Positions 1-9,029 of a DNA stretch of 64,000 bases are shown here, one piece after another. Location of the stretch: contig JAVVVE010000003.1 in NCBI GenBank assembly GCA_036652815.1, forward strand, positions 61,164 to 125,163, in the 5' to 3' direction. Each line of letters starts with the position of its first letter. Position 1 is the stretch's first letter. The notes below the pieces were generated by a model. It was not told the DNA's origin, made no database searches, and was given only the letters and a program-made list of their open reading frames with translations. The DNA comes from SZUA-378 sp036652815 (GTDB lineage Bacteria > Bacillota > Clostridia > Lachnospirales > Lachnospiraceae). Made by a program: the position numbers and the translations under genes.

Positions 1-956
1 AGCTTTGTGTAATCAAAAACAGCCGGCGATTTTGACATGTGATGATAGTCAAATTTATGTACCAGTTCTTCTAATGTATTGATCTCTTCATTATCCTCCG
101 GACTCCATCCAAGCAGTGCAACATAATTAACTACAGCCTCTGTCAAGAATCCCTGCTCGATTAAATCTTCATAGGAAGAATGTCCACAACGTTTGGATAA
201 TTTATGATGTTCTTCATCTGTTATCAACGGACAATGCACATACACAGGTATTTCCCAACCAAAAGCTTCATAGAGCCTGTTATATTTAGGCGAAGAAGAC
301 AAATACTCATTGCCACGAACCACATGGGTAATGCCCATCAGATGATCATCTACCACATTGGCAAAATTATAGGTTGGATAGCCATCCGATTTAATCAAAA
401 TCATATCATCTAATTCCGTATTATCTACCGTGATGTCTCCGTATATCTCATCCGAAAAAGTAGTCGTACCCTCGGTTGGATTATTTTGTCTAATCACATA
501 AGGCATTCCGGAAGCCAGATTCTGCTCAATGGTTTCTTTTGATAAGGAGAGACAATGTTTATCATATACATTGATTTCTTTTCCATCAATGGTGTGATTA
601 AGCGTTGCCAGTCTCTCTTTGTCACAAAAGCAATAATAGGCTTCTCCCTTTTCAATAAGCTTACGGGCATAAGTCAGATACAATCCCTGTGCCTGTCTTT
701 CACTCTGCACATAAGGTCCGACTCCTTTATCTTTGTCCGGCCCTTCATCATGCAACAATCCGGTCATTGCCAGCGTTCTGTAGATAATATCGACAGCTCC
801 TTCTACAAATCGCTCCTGATCGGTATCTTCAATTCTGATAATAAAATCTCCATCTTCATGTTTTGCAATCAAGTATGCATACAGAGCGGTACGCAGATTG
901 CCTACATGCATTTTTCCTGTTGGACTTGGTGCAAATCTTGTTCTTATTTTAGTCAT
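1..956 (-). CDS. gltX: Glutamyl-tRNA synthetase, partial (3' end beyond window)
   Basis: Charges tRNA-Glu (and possibly tRNA-Gln) with glutamate in the cytoplasm. The first 318 codons are present; the C-terminal anticodon-binding part lies off the left edge. The start ATG at 956 opens with MTKIRTRFAPSPTGKMHVGN, the class I FAPSPTG/HIGH-type signature (here HVGN), followed by IRIEDTDQER. The KMSKS-type loop reads KLSKR near positions 185-200. The ATG lies 2 bases after the stop of the hydrogenase gene, so the two are almost certainly co-transcribed, an odd functional pairing. Confidence 0.95.
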   Translation of the reverse strand, partial: MTKIRTRFAPSPTGKMHVGNLRTALYAYLIAKHEDGDFIIRIEDTDQERFVEGAVDIIYRTLAMTGLLHDEGPDKDKGVGPYVQSERQAQGLYLTYARKLIEKGEAYYCFCDKERLATLNHTIDGKEINVYDKHCLSLSKETIEQNLASGMPYVIRQNNPTEGTTTFSDEIYGDITVDNTELDDMILIKSDGYPTYNFANVVDDHLMGITHVVRGNEYLSSSPKYNRLYEAFGWEIPVYVHCPLITDEEHHKLSKRCGHSSYEDLIEQGFLTEAVVNYVALLGWSPEDNEEINTLEELVHKFDYHHMSKSPAVFDYTK

Positions 957-958
957 CT

Positions 959-2440
959 TTAATCCTCTTTTTTAGGTAGTCTCTCTATCGCAGCTTCTTT
1001 AAATTCTATCACTTCTTTGGCAGCCTTCATCACCGCAATATTGGTTCCTGCACCTGCGACGCAGCCTCCCGGGCATGCCATGCCTTCGATTAAACAGCCA
1101 TTTTTTTTGCCGGCTTTGGCAAGCATCAGCATCTTCTTACAGTCTGATAAGCTCTCCGCATGTTCTATTTTCACTTCCACATCCGGATAATATTCATGGA
1201 TACACTCTTCTATCGCACTGGCAACACCGCCTGCAACGCCATATCCACGGCCTGCTGCAGTAGCATCCATCATCTTCTCCATGGTCTTAATCTCATCTAC
1301 GAGGATCCCTTTGGCTTCAAACATACCGACTAATTCTTCAAAGGTAATCACAAAAGCAACATCGGAACGAACCGTTCTTCTCATCGCCTCTAATTTTTTA
1401 GAAGCACAAGGTCCAATAAATACAACATCTGCATCCGGATGTTCTTCTTTAATCTTACGGGCAGTCGCGACCATCGGTGTCAAAGCATTCGAGATATTAT
1501 CAATCGTCTCCGGGAAGAATTTTTTAGCAAGCATGGACCAAGAAGGACAACAGGATGTTAACAAAAATGGCAGATTCCCTGTTGCCACTTCGTGTACATA
1601 ATGTTCGGTCTCTGCAATCGCTCCCATATCAGCACCTATCGCGGTCTCATAAACATCTGCAAATCCCAGTTCTTTCAATGCAGCCTTAATCATATCCGGA
1701 GTTGCCTGTCCAAATTGGCCAACAAAAGCAGGTGCGACCTGCGCTATGATCTTCTTGCCGGATTGAAGGGCACGGATTAATTGGAATATCTGTGATTTAT
1801 CAGCGATTGCTCCAAAAGGACAATTTACCATACACTGACCACAGGATACACACAGCTCATTGTTTATCGAAGCTCGTCCTTGTGCGTCACTTTTGATGGC
1901 ATTGACCCCGCAGGCTGCCGCACAAGGGCGAACCTGATGTGAAATAGCATCATAGGGACAGATAGCTTTACATTTACCACAATGAATACATTTCGACTGG
2001 TCGATATAGGATTTACCATTAATCATGGAAATAGCATCCTTAGGGCACACTTCTCTGCATGGATGTGCCAAACAGCCCATGCATTTATTAGTTACTTCAT
2101 ATTGATTCTCAGGACATGCATTGCAAGCAGATGGTATAACCTGCATAAGAGGTGGTTCATAATATTTCTCTGCAATATTGCTCTCTTCAAGTCCCTGTGT
2201 TACATGCACAGGTTGATTTTCAGGTCGCAGGGACATACCCATTGCAAGACGTAACCGTTCTCTGACGACAGCCCTCTCTCTATAGATGCTCTCCCAATAT
2301 TCCGGGTCTACCGTATTTACGATTTTATAAGGCAGTGCCTCCATATCATCGATTAAATTCTTAGAAGTATAAGCCAGATTAGCTACTTCTTTGAATACTC
2401 TTCTTCTTGTTTTTTTAACCTGAGTATCAATTCCTCTCAT
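959..2440 (-). CDS. Monomeric [FeFe]-hydrogenase, group B type
   Basis: Iron-only hydrogenase catalysing reversible proton reduction with ferredoxin-type electron carriers in the cytoplasm. It is 493 residues long. Cysteine clusters for [4Fe-4S] centres lie at about residues 106-133, 151-161, 173-177 and 197-207. The three H-cluster signatures follow: TSCCPSW at 295-301, GPCASKK at 343-349 and EGMACPGGC at 452-460, so all cysteine ligands of the active site are present. The long N-terminus before the ferredoxin domain and the GPC (rather than MPC) form of motif 2 resemble the less-studied group B enzymes, not the fermentative HydA type; that assignment is inferred. There is no adjacent HydABC subunit or maturase. 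It lies downstream of feoAB, which may supply its iron. Confidence 0.9.
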   Translation of the reverse strand: MRGIDTQVKKTRRRVFKEVANLAYTSKNLIDDMEALPYKIVNTVDPEYWESIYRERAVVRERLRLAMGMSLRPENQPVHVTQGLEESNIAEKYYEPPLMQVIPSACNACPENQYEVTNKCMGCLAHPCREVCPKDAISMINGKSYIDQSKCIHCGKCKAICPYDAISHQVRPCAAACGVNAIKSDAQGRASINNELCVSCGQCMVNCPFGAIADKSQIFQLIRALQSGKKIIAQVAPAFVGQFGQATPDMIKAALKELGFADVYETAIGADMGAIAETEHYVHEVATGNLPFLLTSCCPSWSMLAKKFFPETIDNISNALTPMVATARKIKEEHPDADVVFIGPCASKKLEAMRRTVRSDVAFVITFEELVGMFEAKGILVDEIKTMEKMMDATAAGRGYGVAGGVASAIEECIHEYYPDVEVKIEHAESLSDCKKMLMLAKAGKKNGCLIEGMACPGGCVAGAGTNIAVMKAAKEVIEFKEAAIERLPKKED

Positions 2441-2467
2441 ATATCCTCCCTATAATACCATTCTTTC

Positions 2468-2493
2468 AAAGGTATCTTTTAATAGATACCTTT
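2468..2493. terminator. Hairpin between feoB and hydrogenase gene
   Basis: Perfect inverted repeat: AAAGGTATCT, 6-base loop, AGATACCTTT. On the plus strand it is followed by further T residues. On the minus strand, the direction of both flanking genes, the T run is only three bases, so it may be a weak terminator, a processing site or an mRNA-stabilising stem between feoB and the hydrogenase. Confidence 0.4.
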
Positions 2494-2538
2494 TTACAAC
2501 TTTTCTTATTCTGACACATATTTACACTAAAATCAAGT

Positions 2539-4533
2539 TTAAAAAAGGATACAACCGATTCTAAAAGCCAGAAACGTCATGCACCATGCAAATAATAATT
2601 GAAATACGATTACTTTACCGGTAAACTTCCAGGAATTGCTTTCTTTATGAATCGTAGCAAGGGTTGCTACGCAAGGCGTATACAAAAGACAAAACACCAT
2701 CAGTGCATAAGCATTCATCGGGCCAAACTCCAAACCCATAGTTTGCATATTCTGTGCAAGCATCTGCATCCCGGTATCTGAATTAGCATTGGCTACACCA
2801 AACAACACCGCAAAGCTCGACACCACCACTTCTTTCGCTGAGATACCTGCGATTAATGCAACTGCAATCTGCCACATTCCTAATCCAATGGGTGTTAATA
2901 TCGGCACTAAAAGACGTCCTATGGAAGCACCAAAGCTGGAGGAAGTATCTGTCACACGCCCTGTAAAACCCATATTTAATAAGAACCATATAATAATGGA
3001 TGCAATAAAAATGGTAGTACCTGCTTTGGTTAAATAATCCTTTAATTTAGTCCATACATAGATACGAATGGTTCTTGCATTAGGTCTCTTATATTCGGGG
3101 AGTTCAATCAGGAGCGTGTCGTTATTCCGGCCTTTCTCCCACCGATTCATAACCAGTGCAACCAGTATTGCCAATACCAACCCGATTACATACATAGAAA
3201 AAGCAATCAGATATGGATAATGCGGAAAAAACATACCGGAAAACAATACATAGATGGGTAATCTGGCCGAGCATGACATAAAAGGTGTAATAATCATCGT
3301 TTTTCGCCTATCATGTTCTGTTTCCAATGCTCTGGTGGCCATAATAGCAGGAACCGTACAACCAAATCCCAGAATCATCGGCAAAAATGCTTTGCCTGAC
3401 AATCCAACCTTACCCATAATACCGTCCATCACATAAGCCACACGTGCCATATATCCACTGTCCTCTAAGATAGCAAGTGCAAAAAACAGGATCGCAATAT
3501 TGGGTAAAAAAGTCAAGATACCACCCACACCGGCTATAATACCATCTACCACCAACGATACCATCCAGTCGGAAGTGCCTACCGATAGCAAAAATTGATT
3601 TACTCCCGTAGAAAAATAATGCAATACAACTTCAAATACACCTTTTAAAGCATCTCCTACTGTAAAGGTCAAAAAAAACACTAAACCCATGATTAGGAAA
3701 AAAATAGGAACACCAAAAATAGGATGCGTCAGTAATTTATCAATTTGATCTGTTCTTTGTACTTTTTCATTTCGATGAAACAGTACCTCATCTACAATTG
3801 TATCGATATATTCATATTTACGCTGTATAATCTGTTTCTCGTAGTTCTTATCCGCTATATTGACGATCTCAATCGGGTGTTCATTCCTGACATCTTCGTC
3901 ATATTCTAGTAATTTAATCGCATGCCAACGCAAAGAAGCATGCTTGGGATAATGTGCACCCAACATAATCTCCAGTTTTGCGATCTTATCTTCAATCACA
4001 TCTGAATATTGCACGATCATGCCTGTTGGTCCTTCCTCATAGTGATGCACAATCGCATGAGACAGGATATCGATACCGGTTCTCTTAGCTGCTGAAACCG
4101 GGACTACAGGTATCCCACCTAGCATCTCAGGCAGACGGTGTAAATCAATCTCAAGACCTCTTTCCTTGACAATATCCATCATATTAAGTGCTAAAACTAC
4201 CGGTTTTCCAAGCTCTAACAACTGCAGTGTCAGATATAGATTACGTTCCATCGAGGATGCGTCTAGGATATTTACAATAACATCTATTTCATCATCCATA
4301 ATGCATGCTCTGGTAACTTTTTCTTCTATTGTATAGCAGGATAAGGAATAGATGCCGGGGGTATCCACGAGATGCATCGTAAATCCTTCATACGAAGTCT
4401 CCCCTTCCTTTTTCTCCACCGTAACGCCTGGCCAATTAGCTACTTTTAATTTAGAACCTGTCATCGCATTAAATAATGTGGTCTTCCCACAATTAGGATT
4501 CCCAACAAACGCAACTCTAATCTCTTTATTCAT
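2539..4533 (-). CDS. feoB: Ferrous iron transporter FeoB
   Basis: Fe(II) uptake permease of the cytoplasmic membrane with a fused GTPase domain; 664 residues. The G domain shows G1 GNPNCGKTT at 11-19, G3 DTPG at 57-60 and G4 NMMD at 117-120, followed by a helical GDI-like region and then two Gate repeats with about eight to ten membrane segments (for example around ILTFLPNIAILFFALAILED). The reading frame extends 20 codons upstream to 4593, but the ATG at 4533 is preferred because GGAGGACTCACTGC immediately precedes it and the protein then begins MNKEIRVAFVGN. The start overlaps the end of feoA by 8 bases, indicating translational coupling. No feoC is visible. Confidence 0.96.
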   Translation of the reverse strand: MNKEIRVAFVGNPNCGKTTLFNAMTGSKLKVANWPGVTVEKKEGETSYEGFTMHLVDTPGIYSLSCYTIEEKVTRACIMDDEIDVIVNILDASSMERNLYLTLQLLELGKPVVLALNMMDIVKERGLEIDLHRLPEMLGGIPVVPVSAAKRTGIDILSHAIVHHYEEGPTGMIVQYSDVIEDKIAKLEIMLGAHYPKHASLRWHAIKLLEYDEDVRNEHPIEIVNIADKNYEKQIIQRKYEYIDTIVDEVLFHRNEKVQRTDQIDKLLTHPIFGVPIFFLIMGLVFFLTFTVGDALKGVFEVVLHYFSTGVNQFLLSVGTSDWMVSLVVDGIIAGVGGILTFLPNIAILFFALAILEDSGYMARVAYVMDGIMGKVGLSGKAFLPMILGFGCTVPAIMATRALETEHDRRKTMIITPFMSCSARLPIYVLFSGMFFPHYPYLIAFSMYVIGLVLAILVALVMNRWEKGRNNDTLLIELPEYKRPNARTIRIYVWTKLKDYLTKAGTTIFIASIIIWFLLNMGFTGRVTDTSSSFGASIGRLLVPILTPIGLGMWQIAVALIAGISAKEVVVSSFAVLFGVANANSDTGMQMLAQNMQTMGLEFGPMNAYALMVFCLLYTPCVATLATIHKESNSWKFTGKVIVFQLLFAWCMTFLAFRIGCILF

Positions 4534-4765
4534 GCAGTGAGTCCTCCGCTTCTTCAATCTCAATCCCTGAGGAGATGTGTTTTCCAAGTGCAAGCCTGGT
4601 TCCCCGTACCATGATAATCAATGCTCCATTTTTCTTTCTCGTTAGGATATGAAGAATCGTTCCGTCATTTAATCCAAGTGCTTCTAATCGCCTGGTTATA
4701 GTCTCTTCAACGAATACTCCTTTGATCACATAATCCCTCGCTGTCTTCGCTTCGAATAGTGTCAT
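4526..4765 (-). CDS. feoA: Ferrous iron transport protein A (FeoA)
   Basis: Small SH3-like cytoplasmic partner of FeoB, 79 residues, the usual size. The family features are visible: an initial hydrophobic/basic stretch, then the RRLEALGLNDGTILHIL segment (glycine before the second strand) and the terminal MVRGTRLALGKHIS strand. GGAAATGGAG precedes the ATG. It overlaps feoB by 8 bases. Only 20 bases separate it from the EAL gene upstream, so any private promoter would lie inside that gene. Confidence 0.9.
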   Translation of the reverse strand: MTLFEAKTARDYVIKGVFVEETITRRLEALGLNDGTILHILTRKKNGALIIMVRGTRLALGKHISSGIEIEEAEDSLHE

Positions 4766-4785
4766 TGTTCAACTCCATTTCCATT

Positions 4786-7056
4786 TTATAATAATTTTTT
4801 AAAAGCAGCTTCTGCCATAGGCTTTGCAAAGTAATATCCCTGAATATGGTTACAACCCCGCATTTTTAAATATTCATACTGACTTTGTTGTTCTACTCCC
4901 TCTGCCGTAATACTGATATCCAATGACTGTGACAAACTGATAATGCCATCGATAATCTTATTACCACGATGATCTCCTATATTATCTACAAAGCTTTTGT
5001 CTATTTTTAGTACATCAATAGACAGATTCTTCAGCATAAGCATTGACGAATATCCTGTTCCAAAATCATCTAACAAAATAAGGAACCCTAATTGATGCAG
5101 GCGATTTAAAACATCGAGAAGCAACGCTTGATTATCGCTGATCGCACTTTCTGTAATCTCTAACTGGATATAGGATATCGGTATCTGTAGCTGCTCCATA
5201 TAAGTTGTGTATTTTTCTATAAAATCCAAATCATAAATATGCATCCTTGACAGATTGACCGAGATCGGTACCGGTGTAATACCCTGATCCATCAAAGAAC
5301 GTTGGAATCTGCATACTGATTTAAACACATAGCTATCGACTGCTGTGATAAATCCGTTTCTCTCAAATAATGGAATGAAATCATTCGGTGGAACCAGCGT
5401 TCCATCTTTTTTCTGCCACCGAACCAAGGCCTCTGCCCCTTCGATTTGTTGCGTATCTGCATTATATTTAGGCTGATAATAGACGATAAATTCATGGTTA
5501 TTCAATGCATCCTGCATGGTAGCTTCTATCTCTTTATCATGATAGATAGATTCTTTAATCGCTTCATCATAGAAGGCATAGAAGATATCCATCTTACCTT
5601 TTACTGTCTTACGAGCCAGTCTGGCTGCATCTATGAAAGAATCCTGTGACTGTGTTTTATTCATAATCTCATGAATCCCAATAGCCGGCACTATCCTGAC
5701 TTTATTATTATGTCTAATATAATAATGCTGCAGCTGTTCACATAAATCATCCAGGCGTTCTCTTAGCTTTTCTTCCTCATCATAAAATACCAATGCCACA
5801 AATACATCCGCAGACTGATGTGCATATAATTCATCTTTTTCTACCCAGGTTGATAATATATTCCAAATATAGCGAATCAGATTATCTCCTTCCCGGTATC
5901 CAAAAGCATCGTTAATAAATTTAAAATCATCAATATCCAGATTCAGTATCGCAGCTTTACGAGTCACATCTGCCAGGACAGCCGGAAATTCTTTTTGAAA
6001 TTTTGCATAAGAATATCCTCCTGTCAATGGATCAACATACGCAATATCCATGATGATCTGTCTGTTTTTCCTCTGTGTGATTAGGATATAGCCTAATGTC
6101 ATAATAAAAATAGCAAGCAGCGATGCACTCAATGAATATGTTTTATACATAACCTGATTCATCTTCTTTTCCAGTACATCGGCTGAGATTACGGTGATGA
6201 CATTCCAATCATTTACGCCAAGTGGTGCATAATACATATAGCGATATCCGTGGTTATTAAATTTAATATATCCCTCTTGTCCCTTCTGCAGATGTTCCCT
6301 TAAGGTAGCCACTTCGTCTTTATTATTGCTGTCCAAAGTTAGCATGGAATCAAATAAGTTCTTCATGTTCTTATAACTCTTTGGATGACTCGAATCAATA
6401 ATACAAGTACCCTCTCGATTAACCAGATACAGATATCCCTCTCCTTCAAAAGTCGGAACCGCTAATAGGTTGCGTAGATCATTGCTGGCATAGGTCGCAA
6501 ACAATACCCCAACGATATGATTATCTTCATAGATCGGTGTACTATAAACATTGATACTCTCGCCACCGATTCTATCAATCAGCGTATCTGATATGGTGCT
6601 TATTCCCTGCATTGCATTTTTAAAATAAGACCGATCTGACAGATTCATAAATTGTTGATCGGTACTATAGGCATCTCCATTCGGCAGGATAATACCCATT
6701 CTCTTAAAATGGTAACGTGCACAGGTATCATCCAGACCATCTACTGTCTTTTGGTAGTCTTTGATAGGTAGGGTACTGATTCTATCTGATATTTCCATCA
6801 GCAAATCTATTTTACCTGCTATCTTATTTTGCAAAATCGCAACACTCTGATTCGCAGATTCTTTCAAGGAAGATATAATCTCGCTCTGGAAACTTCTTTG
6901 CAAGGTATTAGAATATATAACAAGTGCTATAAACATACCCACTGCCAATAAGAGTGTAGTTATTATCCCTATATATATCTTATGATTATTATTTTTACTT
7001 TTATGTCTATGTCCATTATTATATTGTATCTTCTCGTTGGTCATTGGCTGTCTCAT
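4786..7056 (-). CDS. Membrane dCACHE-GGDEF(degenerate)-EAL c-di-GMP phosphodiesterase
   Basis: Predicted c-di-GMP-degrading sensor of 756 residues. One membrane helix (about 27-48) is followed by an extracellular double-CACHE-like ligand domain (about 50-295), a second helix (about 309-326), a GGDEF-fold domain (about 335-500) and an EAL domain (about 515-750). The GGDEF signature is lost (ADVF around 416-419), so cyclase activity is not expected; the domain could still bind GTP as an activator. The EAL domain has EALVRW (542), NLS, EITES, DDFGTGYSS, IDKSF, AEGVE and QGYYFAKP, that is, all metal and catalytic residues. It is monocistronic or reads on into feoAB. No good Shine-Dalgarno is seen before the start, so the first codon is uncertain. 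Confidence 0.9.
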   Translation of the reverse strand: MRQPMTNEKIQYNNGHRHKSKNNNHKIYIGIITTLLLAVGMFIALVIYSNTLQRSFQSEIISSLKESANQSVAILQNKIAGKIDLLMEISDRISTLPIKDYQKTVDGLDDTCARYHFKRMGIILPNGDAYSTDQQFMNLSDRSYFKNAMQGISTISDTLIDRIGGESINVYSTPIYEDNHIVGVLFATYASNDLRNLLAVPTFEGEGYLYLVNREGTCIIDSSHPKSYKNMKNLFDSMLTLDSNNKDEVATLREHLQKGQEGYIKFNNHGYRYMYYAPLGVNDWNVITVISADVLEKKMNQVMYKTYSLSASLLAIFIMTLGYILITQRKNRQIIMDIAYVDPLTGGYSYAKFQKEFPAVLADVTRKAAILNLDIDDFKFINDAFGYREGDNLIRYIWNILSTWVEKDELYAHQSADVFVALVFYDEEEKLRERLDDLCEQLQHYYIRHNNKVRIVPAIGIHEIMNKTQSQDSFIDAARLARKTVKGKMDIFYAFYDEAIKESIYHDKEIEATMQDALNNHEFIVYYQPKYNADTQQIEGAEALVRWQKKDGTLVPPNDFIPLFERNGFITAVDSYVFKSVCRFQRSLMDQGITPVPISVNLSRMHIYDLDFIEKYTTYMEQLQIPISYIQLEITESAISDNQALLLDVLNRLHQLGFLILLDDFGTGYSSMLMLKNLSIDVLKIDKSFVDNIGDHRGNKIIDGIISLSQSLDISITAEGVEQQSQYEYLKMRGCNHIQGYYFAKPMAEAAFKKLL

Positions 7057-7112
7057 TTCTACTGTTTATTATCTAAATTGTTTATTATTATAATCTTTTT
7101 TCATACTCTTTC

Positions 7113-7121
7113 AGTATACCA
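7113..7121 (-). promoter_or_regulatory. Extended -10 promoter for EAL gene
   Basis: On the minus strand this reads TGGTATACT, an extended -10 (TGn plus TATACT), about 57 bases upstream of the start codon. No good -35 is seen 17 bases upstream (TATGAA). Confidence 0.5.
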
Positions 7122-7183
7122 TTTTATTCCTCTTTTTCATAGAAAAAATGATGGATTATATTTATTTAATAAATTTGCACAAC

Positions 7184-7237
7184 AAAAAGCAGTCACTGCT
7201 CTAACTATAAAAAAGTTAGTGTAGTGACTGCTTTTTT
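7184..7237 (-). terminator. Rho-independent terminator after ilvC (bidirectional)
   Basis: Long two-part hairpin directly after the ilvC stop. The outer arms AAAAAGCAGTCACT and AGTGACTGCTTTTTT enclose an inner pair CTAACT/AGTTAG. A-runs and T-runs flank both sides, so it can stop transcription in either direction and insulates ilvC from the EAL gene. Confidence 0.88.
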
Positions 7238-7244
7238 GACAAAA

Positions 7245-8264
7245 TTAATTATTGATAAATTTCTCGTTCTCATTATTCCAACTATACAGTTTACGTATCT
7301 CCGCTCCAACTACTTCTGACGGATGTTCTGCAGCCAGTTTCTTCATCGCTTTAAAGTGTGCCTGACCACCCGCTTCTGACATATCCAGCAAGAAATCTTT
7401 TGCAAAAGTACCATCTTGAATATCTGACAAAATCTTTTTCATAGTCTTTTTGGTCTCAGGTGTAATAATCTTAGAACCGGTGATATAATCACCATATTCT
7501 GCTGTGTTTGAGATAGAATATCTCATTCCCTGGAAACCGGATTGATAAATCAAGTCTACGATAAGCTTCATCTCATGGATACATTCAAAGTAAGCATTCT
7601 TAGGATCATATCCACCCTCTACCAAAGTCTCAAAGCCTGCCTGCATAAGTGCACATACACCACCACACAAGACAGCCTGTTCTCCAAAAAGATCTGTTTC
7701 TGTCTCTGTTCTAAAGGTAGTCTCAAGAACACCTGCTCTTGCTCCACCGATTGCCAGTGCATACGCAAGTGCCATATCCAATGCTTTTCCACTTGCATCC
7801 TGCTGTACTGCTACCAAACAAGGTACTCCTTTTCCTGCCTGATACTCACTTCTTACAGTATGTCCCGGTCCCTTAGGTGCAATCATCGTCACATCTACAT
7901 TCTTAGGCGGAATAATCTGATTAAAATGAATTGCAAAACCATGTGCAAACATCAGCATATTGCCCTCTTCTAAGTTGGGTTCAATATCTTTCTTATACAT
8001 AGCTGCCTGTTTCTCATCATTAATTAAAATCATAATAATATCTGCAAGCTTTGCAGCTTCTGCTGCTGTATATACTTTAAATCCCTGCTCTTCTGCTCTT
8101 GCCCAGGATTTAGAACCTTCATAAAGTCCAATAATGACATTGCATCCTGATTCTTTTGCGTTTAATGCATGTGCATGTCCCTGACTGCCATAACCAATAA
8201 TAGCAATTGTCTTACCTTCCAATAATGATAAGTTACAATCTTCCTGATAATAAATCTTTGCCAT
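7245..8264 (-). CDS. ilvC: Ketol-acid reductoisomerase, class I
   Basis: Second step of valine/isoleucine synthesis: Mg-dependent isomerisation and reduction of acetolactate or acetohydroxybutyrate. The 339 residues match the short class I enzymes. It shows the Rossmann motif GYGSQGHAHALN, the PKGPGH segment and the metal-binding acidic residues of ETDLFGEQ and the C-terminal knotted domain. The frame opens at 8279, but that ATG lies inside the ribosome binding site; GGAGGAAAAGAAC places the true start at 8264 (MAKIYYQED). The cofactor loop reads GLYEGSKSW where NADPH-type enzymes have a basic residue after the leucine, suggesting altered NADH/NADPH preference. It ends at a strong terminator and is transcribed with the upstream ilvN. 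Confidence 0.96.
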   Translation of the reverse strand: MAKIYYQEDCNLSLLEGKTIAIIGYGSQGHAHALNAKESGCNVIIGLYEGSKSWARAEEQGFKVYTAAEAAKLADIIMILINDEKQAAMYKKDIEPNLEEGNMLMFAHGFAIHFNQIIPPKNVDVTMIAPKGPGHTVRSEYQAGKGVPCLVAVQQDASGKALDMALAYALAIGGARAGVLETTFRTETETDLFGEQAVLCGGVCALMQAGFETLVEGGYDPKNAYFECIHEMKLIVDLIYQSGFQGMRYSISNTAEYGDYITGSKIITPETKKTMKKILSDIQDGTFAKDFLLDMSEAGGQAHFKAMKKLAAEHPSEVVGAEIRKLYSWNNENEKFINN

Positions 8265-8338
8265 GTTCTTTTCCTCCATTTAACATTATTTTAACTTTCT
8301 TATGTAGCTGTTATCTATAACTGCAAGGTTTCCCTTCG

Positions 8339-8842
8339 TTAATCTTCTAACCACAGGACTTTGTCTTTACCACGATGTAGTCCTGCAATCCCTGTTCTTG
8401 CTATCTCTAAGATGCGATAGCCTTCCAATAACCCGATAAAGGCTTCTATCTTTCCTTGATTCCCTGTTAATTCAATCACAAGAGAACCGGGTGCCACATC
8501 CACTATATTAGCTCTAAAGATATTCACAACTGCTACCACGGATTCTCTTTGCTCCGGTGTTGCCTCTATCTTTATCAAGCATAATTCTCTATATACACTT
8601 TCATCCGGCTTTAATTCTCTGATATTACGAACATCGACCAGCTTGGAAACCTGTTTCTCTATCTGATCGAGAATCTCATCATCACCGGAAGTCACTATCG
8701 TGATCCTGGTAAATCTGGGATCTGCAGTAACACCTGCTGTAATACTCTCAATATTATATCCTCTACGGCTAAATAGCCCGGAGATACGGCTCAATACACC
8801 GGATGTATTATCGACTAATAACTGAAATACTTTTCTATGCAT
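8339..8842 (-). CDS. ilvN: Acetolactate synthase regulatory subunit (copy 1)
   Basis: Small ACT-domain subunit that activates acetohydroxyacid synthase and confers feedback control by branched-chain amino acids. The 167 residues are typical. The N-terminal ACT domain (about 3-77) contains NTSGVLSRISGLFSRRGYN, the valine-binding loop signature, followed by the second ACT-like domain (about 80-160, SLVIELTGNQGKIEAF). It has its own consensus promoter upstream and is followed at 74 bases by ilvC, so it is expressed with ilvC and not necessarily with ilvB. A diverged paralogue lies upstream. Confidence 0.94.
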   Translation of the reverse strand: MHRKVFQLLVDNTSGVLSRISGLFSRRGYNIESITAGVTADPRFTRITIVTSGDDEILDQIEKQVSKLVDVRNIRELKPDESVYRELCLIKIEATPEQRESVVAVVNIFRANIVDVAPGSLVIELTGNQGKIEAFIGLLEGYRILEIARTGIAGLHRGKDKVLWLED

Positions 8843-8878
8843 AGCGTTCTCTTCTTTCCTATTCCTTGATTCGTTTGT

Positions 8879-8907
8879 ATTTTAGCAAGAATTATCGGAT
8901 TTGTCAA
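8879..8907 (-). promoter_or_regulatory. Consensus sigma-A promoter for ilvN(1)-ilvC
   Basis: Minus strand: -35 TTGACA, 17-base spacer, -10 TAAAAT, about 36 bases upstream of the ilvN copy 1 start. It gives ilvN-ilvC a transcript separate from ilvB-ilvN(2). Confidence 0.8.
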
Positions 8908-8910
8908 TAA

Positions 8911-8946
8911 AATAGTGATGAAAAGGCTGCTTTTTTAGTCACTATT
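8911..8946 (-). terminator. Possible terminator after ilvN copy 2
   Basis: Inverted repeat AATAGTGA / TCACTATT with a 20-base loop that is itself T-rich on one strand. On the minus strand it is followed by TTATTG, which runs into the next promoter. The stem is weak and AT-rich; it could terminate ilvB-ilvN(2) or act as an operator. Confidence 0.35.
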
Positions 8947-9029
8947 ACCATAAGTTATTCTTTGCATAGCTTATAGTTATGATAGCTAGCCTTGCAGGGT
9001 ATCTTTTATGGTGTCTTTTATCATATCAT

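Noticed and set aside
959..2440. Assigning the hydrogenase as HydA/HndD of a bifurcating complex
   Set aside because: No HydB/HydC-like flavin or thioredoxin-like subunits are adjacent, and the N-terminus lacks the [2Fe-2S] domain order of those enzymes.
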